From Eriocheir sinensis (Eukaryota > Arthropoda > Malacostraca > Decapoda > Varunidae), in assembly GCF_024679095.1 (NCBI RefSeq), contig NW_026112164.1:1586939-1650938 (forward strand): a stretch of 64,000 bases of DNA. The letters run 5' to 3'. Each line of letters opens with the position of its first letter. Position 1 is the first letter of the stretch. Position numbers and translations under genes: made by a program. Shown here piece after piece: positions 32,242 through 51,000 of this stretch. The notes beneath the pieces are model-generated. The model was not told the DNA's origin. It searched no databases and was given only the letters and a program-made list of their open reading frames with translations.

Positions 32242-34473
32242 AAATACACATTAAATAATGTGAAGGCGTTTAAACATATGTATACAAATATACACGTAAA
32301 ATATTTTAAATTTGATTGAAAATAAATATACAAAATACAAGTCAAATAATATGAATTTGTATCAGAATATAAATACACATAAAATAACATAAATTGGTAT
32401 AAAAATATATATACAAAATACACATCAAATAACATAAATACGTATAAAAATATATATACAAAGTACACATAAAATAATGTAAATTCGTATCAAAATAAAT
32501 CAACAAAATACCAATAAAATAATATATATATTTTTGTGAAAATAAATTTACAAAATACACATAAAATAACGTATATTTGTATTAAAATATATATACATAA
32601 TATACATTAAATAAGGTAAATATGTATAAAAAACATATACAAAATATACATAGAAAAATGTAAAATTGTATCAATATAAATAAAAAGAATATCAATAAAA
32701 TAATGTAAATTTCTATGTAAATAAAGATGTAAAATACACAAAATAAGACATAATTGTATGAAAATGTATATACAAAAATACACATATAATAATTATATTT
32801 AAATTAAAATAAATATACAAAATGCACATAGAATAAGGTAAATTTGTGCTGAAATAGATATGCAAAATACACATAAAATAATGTAAATTTGTATGCAAAT
32901 ATATATACGTATACACATAAAATAACGTAAATTTCTATGAATATATATATACAAAATACACATAAAATTTGATAAATATGTATCAAAATATATATACAAA
33001 ATACATATAAAATAATGTAAATTCGCGTCAAAATAAATAGACAAAATTCCAATAAATAATGTATTTATGTAGGAAAATAAATATTCAAAATACAAATAAA
33101 ATAACTTAAATTTGTTTAAAAATATATACAAAAATACACAAAAATATTTTAAATTTGTATGAAAATAGATATAAAATAATACACAGAGAATAACCATAAA
33201 ATAAAACATATTTGTATAAAAATGTATATACAAACATACACATAAAATAATTAAATTTGTGTTAAAATAAATATACAAAATGCACATACAATAAGAATTT
33301 TTTTTATAGAAATAGATATGCAAAATACACTTTAAACTATGTAAATTTGATTCAAAATATATATACAAATACACATAAAATAACGTAGATTTCTTTAACA
33401 ATATATACAAAATACGAATATAATGATGTATATACGTATTAAAATATATATGCAAAATACACATAAAATAATGTAAAATCGTTTCTAAATAAGTAAAGAA
33501 AATTCCAATAAAAGAAAGTATATTTGTAGAAAAATAAATATACAAAAGACACATAAAAAAACTAAAATTTGTATAAAAATACATACAAAAATTCACAAAA
33601 ATAATTTGAATTTGTATGAAAATAGATATACAAAATACACATAAAATAATGTAAATCTATATCAAAATATATATGCGAATACACATAAAATAACGTAAAT
33701 TTCTATGAAAATATATATACAAAATACACATATAATAATGTGAATTCGTATTAAAATAAATAAATAAAATTCCAGTAAAAGAATGTATATTTGTAGGAAT
33801 ATAAATATACAAAATAGAAATATAATAATTAAAATTTCTATAAAAATGTATACAAAAATACAGAAAAATAAGTTAAATTTGGATGAAATAGATATACAAA
33901 ATACACATAAAATTAGGTAAATTTGTATTGAAATACATATACAAAATACACATAAAATAATGTAAATTTGTATGAAAATATATAAATAAATAAACATAAA
34001 ATAACGTAAATTTGTATAAAATATATATACAAAATACATATTAAATAGTGTAAGTATTTATAAAAAAATATATACAAAATACACATAGAATAGTGAAAAA
34101 TCGTAACAAAATAAATACACAAATATCAATAAAATAATATAAATTTGATTGAAAATAAAGATGCAAAATACCCATAAGATAACGCATACTTTTATAAAAA
34201 AAAAATATACAAAAATACCCATTAAATAAAATTAAAATAGATAAACAAAATACACATAAAATTAGAAAAATTTGTTATGAAATATATAAACAAAATATTC
34301 AGAAAATACTGTAAATTTGTATCAAAATATATAAACAAATACAAATAAAATAGCGTAAATTTGTATAAAAACGTATATACAAAATATACATTGAATAATG
34401 TAAATATATATAAAAAATATAAACAAAATACACTAAGAATAATATAAAATCGTATCAAAATAAATAAACAGAA

Positions 34474-35380
<907 letters not shown>

Positions 35381-35438
<58 letters not shown>

Positions 35439-35458
35439 TATATATATATATATATATA
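35381..35458. repeat. (TA)n tract left of the SINE
   Basis: TA units with one GATA interruption, ending directly at the first G of the SINE. Confidence 0.95.
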
Positions 35459-36185
<727 letters not shown>

Positions 36186-36782
36186 AAATATTAAAAATAT
36201 ATAAAATATGTATAAAAATATATAAAATAAATATACAAAATGCACATACAATAAGAGTAAATTTGTATTGAAATTGATATAGAAAATACTCATAAAATAA
36301 TGTAAATTTCTCAAAATATTTATAAAAAATACATCTAAGTCATATAAATACGCATAAAAATATATATACAAAATACACACAAATTAATGTAAATTCGTAT
36401 CAAAATAAATAAACAAAATTCCATAAAAGAATGTATATACGTAGGAAAATAAATATACAAGATACAAATAAAATAAATAAAATTTGTATAAAAATATTTA
36501 GAAAAATACACTAAATAATAAAAATTTGTATGCAAATAGATATACAAAATACTTATAAAAAATACATCTAAAATCATATAAATACGTATAAAAATATATA
36601 TACAAAATAAGCATAAATTAATGTAAATTCGTATCAAAATAAATGAACAAAACTCCAATAAATAATGTATATATGTAGGAAAATAAACATTCAAGATACA
36701 AATAAAATAACTAAACTTTGTAAAAAAGTATATAGAAAAATACACAAAATAATTAAAATTTGTATGAAAATAGATATACAAA

Positions 36783-36902
<120 letters not shown>

Positions 36903-37479
36903 CACATCAAATAATATAAATTCGTATAAAAAAAGAATGAACATTTGTAGGAAAATAAATATACAAAATACAAATAAAATAACTAAAATTGGTATAAAAA
37001 TATATTCAAAAATACAGAAAATTATTGAAATTTTTATGAAAATAGATATACAAAATACACATAAAATTAGGTAAATTTATACTGAAATACATATACAAAA
37101 TACACATAAAATAATGTAAATTTGCATAAAAATATATAAGCAAATACACATATACACATAAAATAAAGTATATTTGTATAAAATATATATACAAAATACA
37201 CATTAAATAATGTAAATATGTATAAAAAAAATATATAGAATAATGTAAAATCGTATCAAAATAAATACACCGAATTTCAATAAAATATTGTAAATTTGTA
37301 CAAAAATAAGGATGCAAAATACCCATAAAATTACGTATATTTTTATAAAAGTATATATACAAAATACAAATATAAATTTAAATTTGTATGAAAATAAATA
37401 TACAAAATGTACATACAATAAGGTAAATTTGAATTGAAATAGATATGCAAAATACACATAAAACAAGGAAATTTCTTTA

Positions 37480-37819
<340 letters not shown>

Positions 37820-38578
37820 AAATACACATAACACAATGTGAATTCGTATCAAAATAAATAAACAAAATACCAATAAAAGAATGTGTATTTATATGAAAAT
37901 AAATATAAAAAATACACAAAATAACGAGAATTTGTATAAAACTATATACAAAAATATACAAAAAATTCAAATTTGTATAAAAATAGATACAAAAAATACA
38001 CATAGCTAGATATGTATTGAATTATGTATACAAAATACATTAAATAACGTAAATTTGTATAAAATATATATACAAAATACACATTAAATAATGTAAATAT
38101 GTATAAAAAATATATATACAAAATACACGAAGAATAGTGAAAATCGTAACAAAATAAATACACAGAATATTAATAATATAATATAAATTTGTATGAAAAT
38201 AGAGATGCAAAATACCCATAAAATAACGCATATTTTTTTTAAATATGTATAGAAATATACACATTCAATAAAATGAAAATAAATATAAAAAAATACACAT
38301 AAAATACGGTAAATTTGTTTTGAAATATATAAACAAAATTCCGAGAAAATACTGTAAATTTGTATCAAAATATATAAACAAATACATATAAAATAGCCTA
38401 AATTTGTATAAAAACGTATATACAAAATATACATTAAATAATGTAAATATATATAAAAAATATATATAAAATACACATAGAATAATGGAAAAAACGCATC
38501 AAAATAAATAAACAGAATATCAATAAAATAATGTAAATATACATGAAAATAAAGATGCATAGCCCATAAAATAACGCA

Positions 38579-38697
<119 letters not shown>

Positions 38698-39411
38698 ATA
38701 GATATACAAAATACACATAAAATAAGCTAAATTTATATTGAAATATATATACAAAATACATAAAATAACGTAAATTTGTATAAAATATAAATACAGAATA
38801 CTCATTAAATAATGTAAATATGTATAAAAAAATATATACAAAATACACATAGAATAGTGAAAAATCGTAACAAAATAAATAAACAGAATATCAAAAAAAT
38901 AATATAAATTGGTATGAAAATAAAGATGCAAAATACCCATAAAATAACGCTTATATGCATAAAAATATATATACAAAAAAACACATAAAATAATAAAATT
39001 TATATTAAAATCCATACAAAAATACACAAAAATAATTTAAATTTGTATGATAATAGATATACAAAATACACATAAAATAAGCTAAATTTGTATTGAAATA
39101 TACATACAAAATACTTTGAAAAATGTAATTTTGTTTCAAATATTTAATCAAATACACAAATAACGTAAATTTTTATAAAAAATATATATAAAAAAGTACA
39201 TATTAAATAATGTAAATACGCATACAAAATATATACAAAATACACATTTAATAATGTTAATTAGTCTCAAAATAAATAAACAAAATACTATTAACATAAT
39301 GTAAATTTGTATGAAAAAATGTATACAAAATACACATAAAATAATGCAAATTCCTATAAAGTATATGTACAAAAATGCACATAAAATAATTTAAATTCGT
39401 ATGAAAAAAAA

Positions 39412-39648
<237 letters not shown>

Positions 39649-40204
39649 GAAAATAAGGCAAATTCGTATTAAAATAAATACAGAATACACATAAAATAAT
39701 GTAAATTTGTATAAAAAAAATGCACATAAAATAAAGTTCATTTGTATAAAAATATATATACAAAACACTCATTAAATAAAGTAAATGCGTATAAAAATAT
39801 GTATACAAAATACACATGTAATCATTTAAATTGATATCGAAATAAATAAACAAAATACCAATAAAATAATGTAATTTTGAATGAAAATATATATACAAAA
39901 TACACATAAACTAACGTAAATACAAATACAAATATACACAGAAAATAATTTAAATTTGAAGGAAAATAAATATACAAAATAAACATAAAATAAGGAAAAT
40001 TTGTAATGAAATATATATACAAAATACACATAAAATAATGTAAATTTATATCAAAATATATATACAAATACACATAAAATAACATAAATTTGTGTCAAAA
40101 TATATATACAAAAAATCACACCAAATAATGTAAATAAGTATAAATATATATATAAAAAGCACAGATAAAATAATATAGATTTGTTTCAAAATAAATCAAC
40201 GAAA

Positions 40205-43200
40205 TACCAATAAAATCATATAAATTTGTGTGAAAATAAGTTTACAAAATACACATAACATAACTAAAATTTGTATTAAGATCTTTACAAAAATACACCG
40301 AAATAATTTAAATGTGTAAGTAAATAGAAATACAAAATACACATAAAATTAGGTAATTTTTTTTTAAATATATATACAAAATACACATAAAATATTGTAA
40401 ATTTTTATCAAAATATATAAACAAATACACATATAATAACGTAAATTTGTATGAAAATATATATACAAAATATACATTAAATAATGTAAATATGTATAAA
40501 AAAATATATACAAAATGCACAGAGAATAAAATAAAATCGTATCAAAATAAATAAACAGAATATGAATAAACTAATGTAAGTTTGTATGAAAATAAAGATG
40601 TAAAATACCCATAAAATAACGCATATTTGTAAAAAAAAAATATATACAAAAACACACAAAATAATTAGACGAATTAAAATTAATATACAAAATCCACATA
40701 CAATAAGGGAGATATGTATTGAAATAGATATTCAAAATACACATAAAATAATGTAAATTTGTATCAAAATATATAAACGAATACACATAAAATAACGTAA
40801 AAATATATATACAAAATACACATTAAATAATGTAAATACGTATAAAAATATAAAGAAAGTAAAATTGTATCAAAATAAATCAACAAAATACAAATAAAGT
40901 AATATAAATTTGTGTAAAAATAAATTTTAAAAATACACATAACATAACTAAAATATATATTAAAATATATACAAAAATGCCAAGAAATAATTCTAATTTG
41001 TATGATAGTAGATACAGAAAATACATATAAAATTAGGTAGTTTTTTTCAAATATATATGCAAAAACCCATAAATATTGTAAATTTGTACAAAAATATATA
41101 AACAAATACACATAAATTAACGTAAATTTGTTTAAAATAATATATACAAACTATACATTAAATATTGTAAATATTTATAGAAAATATTTACAAAATAGAC
41201 ATAGATTAATGTAAATTAGAATCAATATGAATAAACAGAATATCAATAAAATAATGTAAGTGTGTATGAAAATAAAGATGCAAAATAACCATAAAATAAT
41301 GCATATTTGTATAAAAATTTATATACAAAAATACACATAAAATAATTAATTTTTTAAGAAAATAAATATACAAAATACACATAAAATAAGGTAAATTTAT
41401 ATTGAAATAGATATGCAAAAAACACATCAAATAATGTAAATTTGTATGAAAATATACACATAAAATAACGTAAATTTGTATAAAAATATATAAACAAAAT
41501 ACACATAAAATAATGTAAATACGTATACAAAATAAATACAAAATACACATATTATAATTTAAATTCAAATCAAATTAAATAAACAAAATACCAATAAAAT
41601 AATGTAAATATGTATGAGAAAATATATACCAAATACAAATAAAATTACGCAAATTTCTATAAAAAATATGTAGAAAAATGCACATAAAATAATTTTAATA
41701 TGTATAAAAATAAATATACAAATTACGAATAAAATAATGCAAATTTGTATTAAAAAAATACAGAATACACATAAAATAATGGAAATTTGAATGAAAAAAC
41801 AACACCAATGCACATAAAATAAAGTAAATTTGTATAAAAAATATATATAAAATACACATAAAATAACGTAAATTTGTATAAAAATATATAAACAATATAC
41901 ACATTAAATAATGTAAATACGTATACAAAATAAATACAAAATACACATATTATAATGTAAATTCGTATCAAATTAAATAAACACAATACCAATAAAATAA
42001 TGTAAATTTGTATGAGAAAATATATACTAAATACACATAAAATAACGCAAATTTCTATAAGAATATATGTAGAAAAATGCATATAAAATAATTTAAATAT
42101 GTTTTAAAAAGATATACAAATTACGCATAAAATAAGGCAAATTTTTATTAAAAAAATACAGAATACACATAAAATAATGTAAATTTGAATGAAAAAACAA
42201 CACAAATGCACATAAAAAAGTAAATTTGTATAAAAAAATATATATAAAAACACACATTAAATAATGTAAATGCGTATAAAAATATGTATACAAAATACAC
42301 ATGAAATAATCTAAATTCGTATTGAAATAAATAAACTAAATACCAATAAAGTCATTTAATTTTGAATGCAAATATATATAAATAATTCACATGAAATAAC
42401 ATAAATACAAATACAAATATGCACATAAAATATTTTAAATTTGAATGAAAATAAATATATAAATTAAACATGAAATAACGTAAGTTTGTAATGAAATATC
42501 TATACAAAATACACATAAAATAATGTAAATTTGTATCAAAATATATATACAAATACACATAAGATAACATAAATTTGTATAAAAATATATATACAAAATA
42601 AACATTAAATAATGTAAATACGTATAAAATATATATACGAAGTACAAATAAAATAATGTAAATTCGTATCAAAATAAATCAACAAAATACCAATAAAATA
42701 ATATAAATTTATTTGCAAATAAATTTACAAAATACACATAATATAACTAAAATTTGATTTAAAATCTATACAAAAATGGACAGAAATACTTTAAATTAGT
42801 ATAAAAATTAATATACAGAATATAATTACACTAAGTAATTTTTTTCTGAAATATATATACAAAATACCAATAAAATATTGTAAATTTGCATCAAAATATA
42901 TAAACATATACATATAAAATAACGTAAATTTGTGTGAAAATCTATATACAAAATATACATTAAGTAATGTAAATATGTATAAAAATATATACAAAATACA
43001 CATAGAATAATATAAAATCGTATCAAAATAAATAAACAGAATATCAATAAAAAAATGTAAATTTGTATGAAAATAAAGACGCAAAATACTAATAAAATAA
43101 ACATATTTGTATAAAAAAACATATGTACCAAAATAAAACATGAAATAATTAAATTTGTATTAAAATAAATATACAAAATGCACATACAATAAGGTATATT

Positions 43201-43760
43201 TATACTGAAATACATATGCAATATACAAATAAAATAGTATAAACTTGTATCAAAATATATATACGAATACACATAAAATAACGTAAATTTCTGTGAAAAA
43301 TTATATACAAAATACACATAAAATGATGTAAATACGTAGCAAATTATATATACAAAATACACTTAATATGATGTAAATTCATATAAAAATAAATGAGCAA
43401 AATTCCAATAAAAGAATGTATATATGTAGGAAAATAAATATACAAAATACACATAAAATAACTAAAATTTGTATTAAAATATATACAAAAATACACAAAA
43501 ATAATTTAAATATGTATGAAAATATATATACAAAATACACATAAAATTAGGTAAATTTGTATTGAAATATATATACAAAATACTTATACAATAATGTAAA
43601 ATTGTATGAAAATATATAAACAAATGCATATAAAATAACGTAAATCTGCATAAAATATATATACAAAATACACATTAATAATGTAAATAGGTATACAAAA
43701 TATATACAAAATACACATATAATAATGTAAACTCGAATCAAAATAAATAAACTAACAATG
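40205..43760 (-). repeat. Cleanest higher-order repeat block, period about 350 bp
   Basis: The signature monomer with (c/t)caataaaa follows a monomer ending tatcaaaataaataaac. Its positions are about 40207, 40561, 40891, 41241, 41591, 41989, 42343, 42690, 43044, 43405 and 43756. Ten successive gaps are 354, 330, 350, 350, 398, 354, 347, 354, 361 and 351 bp, which is eight 45-bp monomers with small gains or losses. This block has no TA tract and no reverse segment, so it is the best place to define the consensus. Confidence 0.88.
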
Positions 43761-44002
43761 AAATATTGTAAATTTGTATGAGAAAATATATACAAAATAC
43801 ACATAAAATAACGCAAATTTCTATAAAAATATATGTAGAAAAATGCACATAAAATAATTTAAATTTGTATGAAAATAAATATACAAAGTACGCAGAAGGC
43901 AAATTTGTATTAAAAAAAATACAAAATACACATAAAATAATGTAAATTTGAATGAAAAAACAACACAAATCCACATAAAATTAATAATTATAGTTAATTA
44001 TA

Positions 44003-44274
<272 letters not shown>

Positions 44275-46742
44275 TATATAAATATACATAAATATATATA
44301 CATGAAATAATCTAAATTGCATGAAATAAATAAACAGAATACAAATAAATATAGTTTAATTTTAAATGTAAATATATATACAAAATACACATGAAATAAC
44401 TTAAAAACAAATACAAATATGCACATAAAATAATTTAAATTTGAATGAAAATAAATATATAAAATAAACATAAAATAATTATTTTTTAATGAAATATCTA
44501 TAAAAATAAATATTCAAAATTCACACAAAAAATTAAGAAAATACGTATAAAAAATGTATACAAAATACACATAAAATAATGTAAATTCGTATCAAAATAA
44601 ATAAACAAAATACCAATAAAAGAATTTGTATTTTTATATATATAAATATACAAAATACACATAAAATAACGTAAATTTGCATAACACTAGATTCAAAAAT
44701 ACACAAAAGTAATTAAATTTGTATGAAAATAGATATACAAAATACACATAAAATAATCTAAATTTGAATTGAAATATATATACAAAATACATAAAATAAA
44801 GTAAATTTGTATGAAAATATTTATAAAAATACACATATAATAACGTAAATTTGTATAAAAATATATAAACAAAATACACATTAAATAATGTAAATACGTA
44901 TAAAAAATATGTACAAAATACACATATAATCCTGTAATTCATATCAAAATAAATGAACAATATACCAATAAAATTATTTTATTTTTTGAGAAAACATATA
45001 CGAAATACACATAAAATAACACAAATTTCTATAAAAATATATGTACAAAAATGCACATAAAATAAAGTAAATTTGCATAAAAATATATATACAAAACACA
45101 CATTAAATAATGTAAATGCGTATAAAAATATGTATACAAAATATCTATGAAATAATCTAAAATCATATCGAATTAAATTAACAAAATACCAATAAAATAA
45201 TGAAATTTTGGATGAAAATATATAAAGAAAAAACACATAAATTAACCTAACAACAAATACAAAAATACACATAAAATAATTTTAAATTGAATGAAATAAA
45301 CATTCAAAATAACCATAAAATAAGGTAAATTTATAATAAAATAGATGCACAAAATACACATAAAATAATGTGAATTTGTATGCAAATATATATACAAATA
45401 CACGTAAAATAACATGAATGTGTATAAAATATATACAAACATACACAAAATAATTTCAATTTATGAAAATAGATATACAAAATACACATATAATTAGCTA
45501 AATTTGTATTTAAATACATGTACAAAATACACTAAAAATAATGTAAATTTGTATGAAATATATATACAAAATACATATAGAATAATGTAAAATCGTATCA
45601 AAATAAATACACAAAATATCAATAAAATAATGTAAATTTGTATGAAAATAAAGATGCAAAATACCCATAAAATAAAGCATATTTTTTATAAAAATAAATA
45701 CAAAAATACACATAGAATAATTAAATTTGTATTGAAATTAATAAACAAAATGCACATACAATAAGGTAAATTTGTATTGAAAAAATATGCAAAATACACC
45801 AAAAACAATGTAAATTTGTTTCAAAATATATATACGAATACACATAAAATAACGTAGATTTTTATATAAATATATATACAAAATACACATGAAACTATAT
45901 AAATACGTATAAAAATATATATACAAAATATACATTAAATAATATAAATTCGTGTCAAAATAAATAAACAAAAAATCAATAAAAGAATGTGTATTTGTAT
46001 GAAAATAGATATACAAAATACACAAAAAATAACGTAAATTTATATAAAACTATATACAAAATAATTTAAATTTGTATGAAAATATATAAACAAATACATT
46101 TAAAATAACGTAAATTTGTATAAAATATATATACAAAATACACTTTAAATAATGTAAATATGTATAAAAAAAATATATACAAAACATAAATAAAATTATA
46201 TAAAATCGTATCAAAATAAATACACGTAATATTATAAAATTAATGTAAATTTGTATGAAAATAAAGATGCAAATTAAACATAAAATAACGCATTTTTTAT
46301 AAAAATATATATACTAAAATACACATGAAATATTTAAATTTGTATTAAAATAAATATACAAAATGCACATTCAATAAGGTAAATTTGTATTGAAATAGAT
46401 ATGCAAAATACATATAAAATAATGTAAATTTCTTTCAAAATATATATACGAATACACATAAAATAATGTAAACTCGTATCAATATAAACAGAAAAAATTC
46501 TAATAAAAAAAGTTTATTTGTATGAAATATATATTCAAAATACAAATAAAATAACTAAAATTTGTATAGAAATATATACAAAAATACACAAAAATAATCT
46601 AAATTTGTTTGAAAATAGATATGCAAAATACAAATAAAATTAAGCAAATTTGTATTCAAATACATATTCAAAAGACACATAAAATAATGTAAATTTGTAT
46701 GAAAATATATAAACAAATACATATAAAATATCTTAGATTTCC

Positions 46743-47266
<524 letters not shown>

Positions 47267-50200
47267 AAATATACATTAAATAATCTAAATCTGTATAAAA
47301 ATATATATACATATATACATAAAATAATGTAAAATCGTATCAAAATAAATAAACACAGTATCAATAAAATAATGTGAATATGTATGAAAATAAAGATCCA
47401 AAATACCCATATAATAAGGCATATTTGTATAAAAATATATATATATACAAAAATACACATAAAATAATTAAATTTGTATTAAAATATATATACAAAATGC
47501 ACATACAATAAAGTAAATCTTAATTGAAATAGATATGCAAAATAGACATAAATAATGTAAATTTGTATCAAAATATATATACGAATACACATAAAATAGA
47601 GTCAATTTCTTATGAAAATATACAAACAAAGTACGTATAAAATGATGTAAATAATTATAAAAATATATATACCAAATACACCTAAAATAATGTAAATTCG
47701 TAACAAAATAAATAAACAAAATTCCGATAAAAGAACGTATATTTGTAGGAAAATAAATATACAAAATACACATAATATAACGAAAATTTGTATAAAAATA
47801 TATACAAACATACACAAAAATAATTTCAATTTGTATGAAAATAGATATACAAAATACACATATAATTAGCTAAATTTTTATTTAAATTAATGTAAAAAAT
47901 ACACTAAAAATAATGTAAATTTGTATGAAATATATATACAAAATACATATAGAATAATGTAAAATCGTATCAAAATAAATACACAGAATATCAATAAAAT
48001 AATGTAAATTTGTATGAAAATAAAATACCCATAAAATAAAGTTTTTTTTTTTAAATACATATACAAAAATACACATAGAATAATTAAATTTGTATTAAAA
48101 TTAATATACAAAATGCACATACAATTAGGAAAATTTATATTGAAAAAATATACAAAATACACCAAAAACAATGTAAATTTGTTTCAAAATATATATACGA
48201 ATACTCATAAAATAACGTAGATTTCTATATAAATATATATACAAAATACACATGAAATTATATAAATACGTATAAAAATATATATACAAAATATACATTA
48301 AATAATGTAAATTCCTGTCAAAATAAATAAACAAAAAATCAATAAAAGAATGTGTATTTGTATGAAAATAGATATACAAAATACACATAAAATAACGTAA
48401 ATTTGTATAAGCTATATACAAAAATACACAGAGATAATTTAAATTTGTATGAAAATTTATAAACAAATACACTTAAAATAACGTAGATTTGTATAAAATA
48501 TATATACAAAATACACATTAAATAATGTAAATATGTATAAAAAAAATATATACAAAACATAAGGAGAATAAAATAATATCGTATCAAAATATATACACAT
48601 AATATTATAAAAAATAATGTAAATTTGTATGAAAATAAAGATGCAAATTACCCATAAAATAACGCAGTTTTTTCATAAAGATATATATACTAAAAAATAC
48701 ATGAAATATTTAAATTTGAATTAAAATAAATATACAAAATGCACATAAAATAAGGTAAATTTGTATTGAAATAGATAAGCAAAAATATATATAAAATAAT
48801 GTAAGTTTGTTTTAAAATATATATACGAATACACATAAAATAAAATAGATTTCTATAAAAATATATATATACAAAAAACGCATCAAATGAAGTAAATACC
48901 TATAAAAAAATGTAGACAAAATACACATAAAATAATGTATACAAAATACACATAAGATAATGAAAATTCGTATCAAAATAAATAAACAAAAAAACAATAA
49001 AAGAAATTGTATTTGTATAAATATAAATATACAAAATACACATAAAATAACGTAAATTTGTATAAAACTATATACAAAAATACACATAAGTAATTAAATT
49101 TGTATGAAAATAGATATACAAAATACACATAAAAAAAGCTAAATTTGAATTGAAATATATATACAAAATACATAGAATAATGTAAATTTGTATCAAAATA
49201 TTTATACAAATACACATAAAATAACGTAAGTTTGTATAAAAATATATAAACAAAATACTCATCAAATACTTTAAATACGTATAAAAAATATATACAAATA
49301 ATCATGTAATTCATATCAAAATAAATAAACAAAATACCAATAAATTAATGTAAATTTGTATGAGAAAACATATACAAAATACACATAAAATAACGCAAAT
49401 ATCTATAAAAATATATGTACAAAAATGCACGTAAAATAAAGTAAATTTGCATAAAAATATATATATAAACCACACATTAAATAATGTAAATGCGTATAAA
49501 AATATGTATACAAAATACCTATGAAATAATTTAAATTCGTATCGAATTAAATTAACAAAATACCAATTAAATAATGTAATTATGGATGAAAATATATATA
49601 GAAAATACACATAAAATAACCTAAATACAAATACAAATATACACATAAAATAATTTAAAATTGAATGAAATAAACATACAAAACAAACATAAAATAAAGT
49701 AAATTTGTAATGAAATATATGTACAAAATACACATAAAAGAATGTCAATTTGTATGAAAAAATACATACAAATACATATGAAATAACATGAATTTGTATA
49801 AAAATATTTATTCAAAATAAACTTTAAATAATATAAATGCGTATAAAAATATATATACAAAGTACATATAAAATAATGTAAATCAAAATTAATCAACAAA
49901 ATACCAATAAAATAATATATATTTGAATGAAAATAAATTTACAAAATACACATAACATAAATAAAATTTGTTTTAAAATATATACAGAAATACCCAGAAA
50001 TAATTTGAATTTGTATGAAAATAGATGTACAAAATACACATAAAACTAGGTAAATTTCTTTTGAAATATATATACAAAATACCCATAAAATATTGAATTG
50101 TATAAAAATATATATACAAAAATATACATAAAAGGTTTTAAATTTGTATTAAAATAAATATACAAAATGCACGTACAATAATGTAAATGTGTATTGAAAT

Positions 50201-50321
50201 AGATATGCAAATTACGCATCAAATAATGTAGATTTGCATTAAAATATATAAACGAAAACACATTAGATAAAGTAGATTTCTATGAAAATATATATACATA
50301 AAATGATATAAATATATAAAT

Positions 50322-50527
<206 letters not shown>

Positions 50528-50640
50528 CACCTAAAATAAGGTAAATTCGTCTCAAATTCAATAAACTAAATTTCAATAAAAGATTGTATAAATGTAGGAA
50601 AATAAATATGCAAAATAATATACAAAATATATATAAAATA

Positions 50641-51000
50641 TATAAAATATGTGTATTTTGCATATTTTTCAATTCAAATTTACCTTATTGTATATGCATT
50701 TTGTATATTAATTTTAATTCAAATTTAATTTTTCTATATGTATTTTTGTATATGTATTTATAAAAATATGCTTTATTTTATGGGTATTTTGCATCTTTAT
50801 TTTCATACAAATTTATTTTATTTTGATATTCTGCTCATTCATTTTGATACGATTTGACATTATTCTATGTGTATTTTGTATATATTTCCATACAAATTTA
50901 CGTTATATTATGTGTATTTTTTTTATATATTTTGACAGAAATTTACAATATTTTATGGGTATTTTGTATATATATTTCAAAAGAAATGTACCTAGTTTTA
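50641..51000 (+). repeat. Reverse-oriented satellite segment 2 (truncated)
   Basis: It matches 55498-55859 nearly base for base and is reversed relative to the main array. It stops abruptly at cctagtttta, where normal-orientation satellite resumes. Confidence 0.88.

Noticed and set aside
32799..33596. Minus-strand frames of up to 265 residues with a repeating Tyr/Phe/Ile/Cys pattern, like membrane proteins
   Set aside because: The 45-bp monomer equals 15 codons, so frames stay open by arithmetic. The 15-residue rhythm follows the monomer, and frames start and stop at indels.
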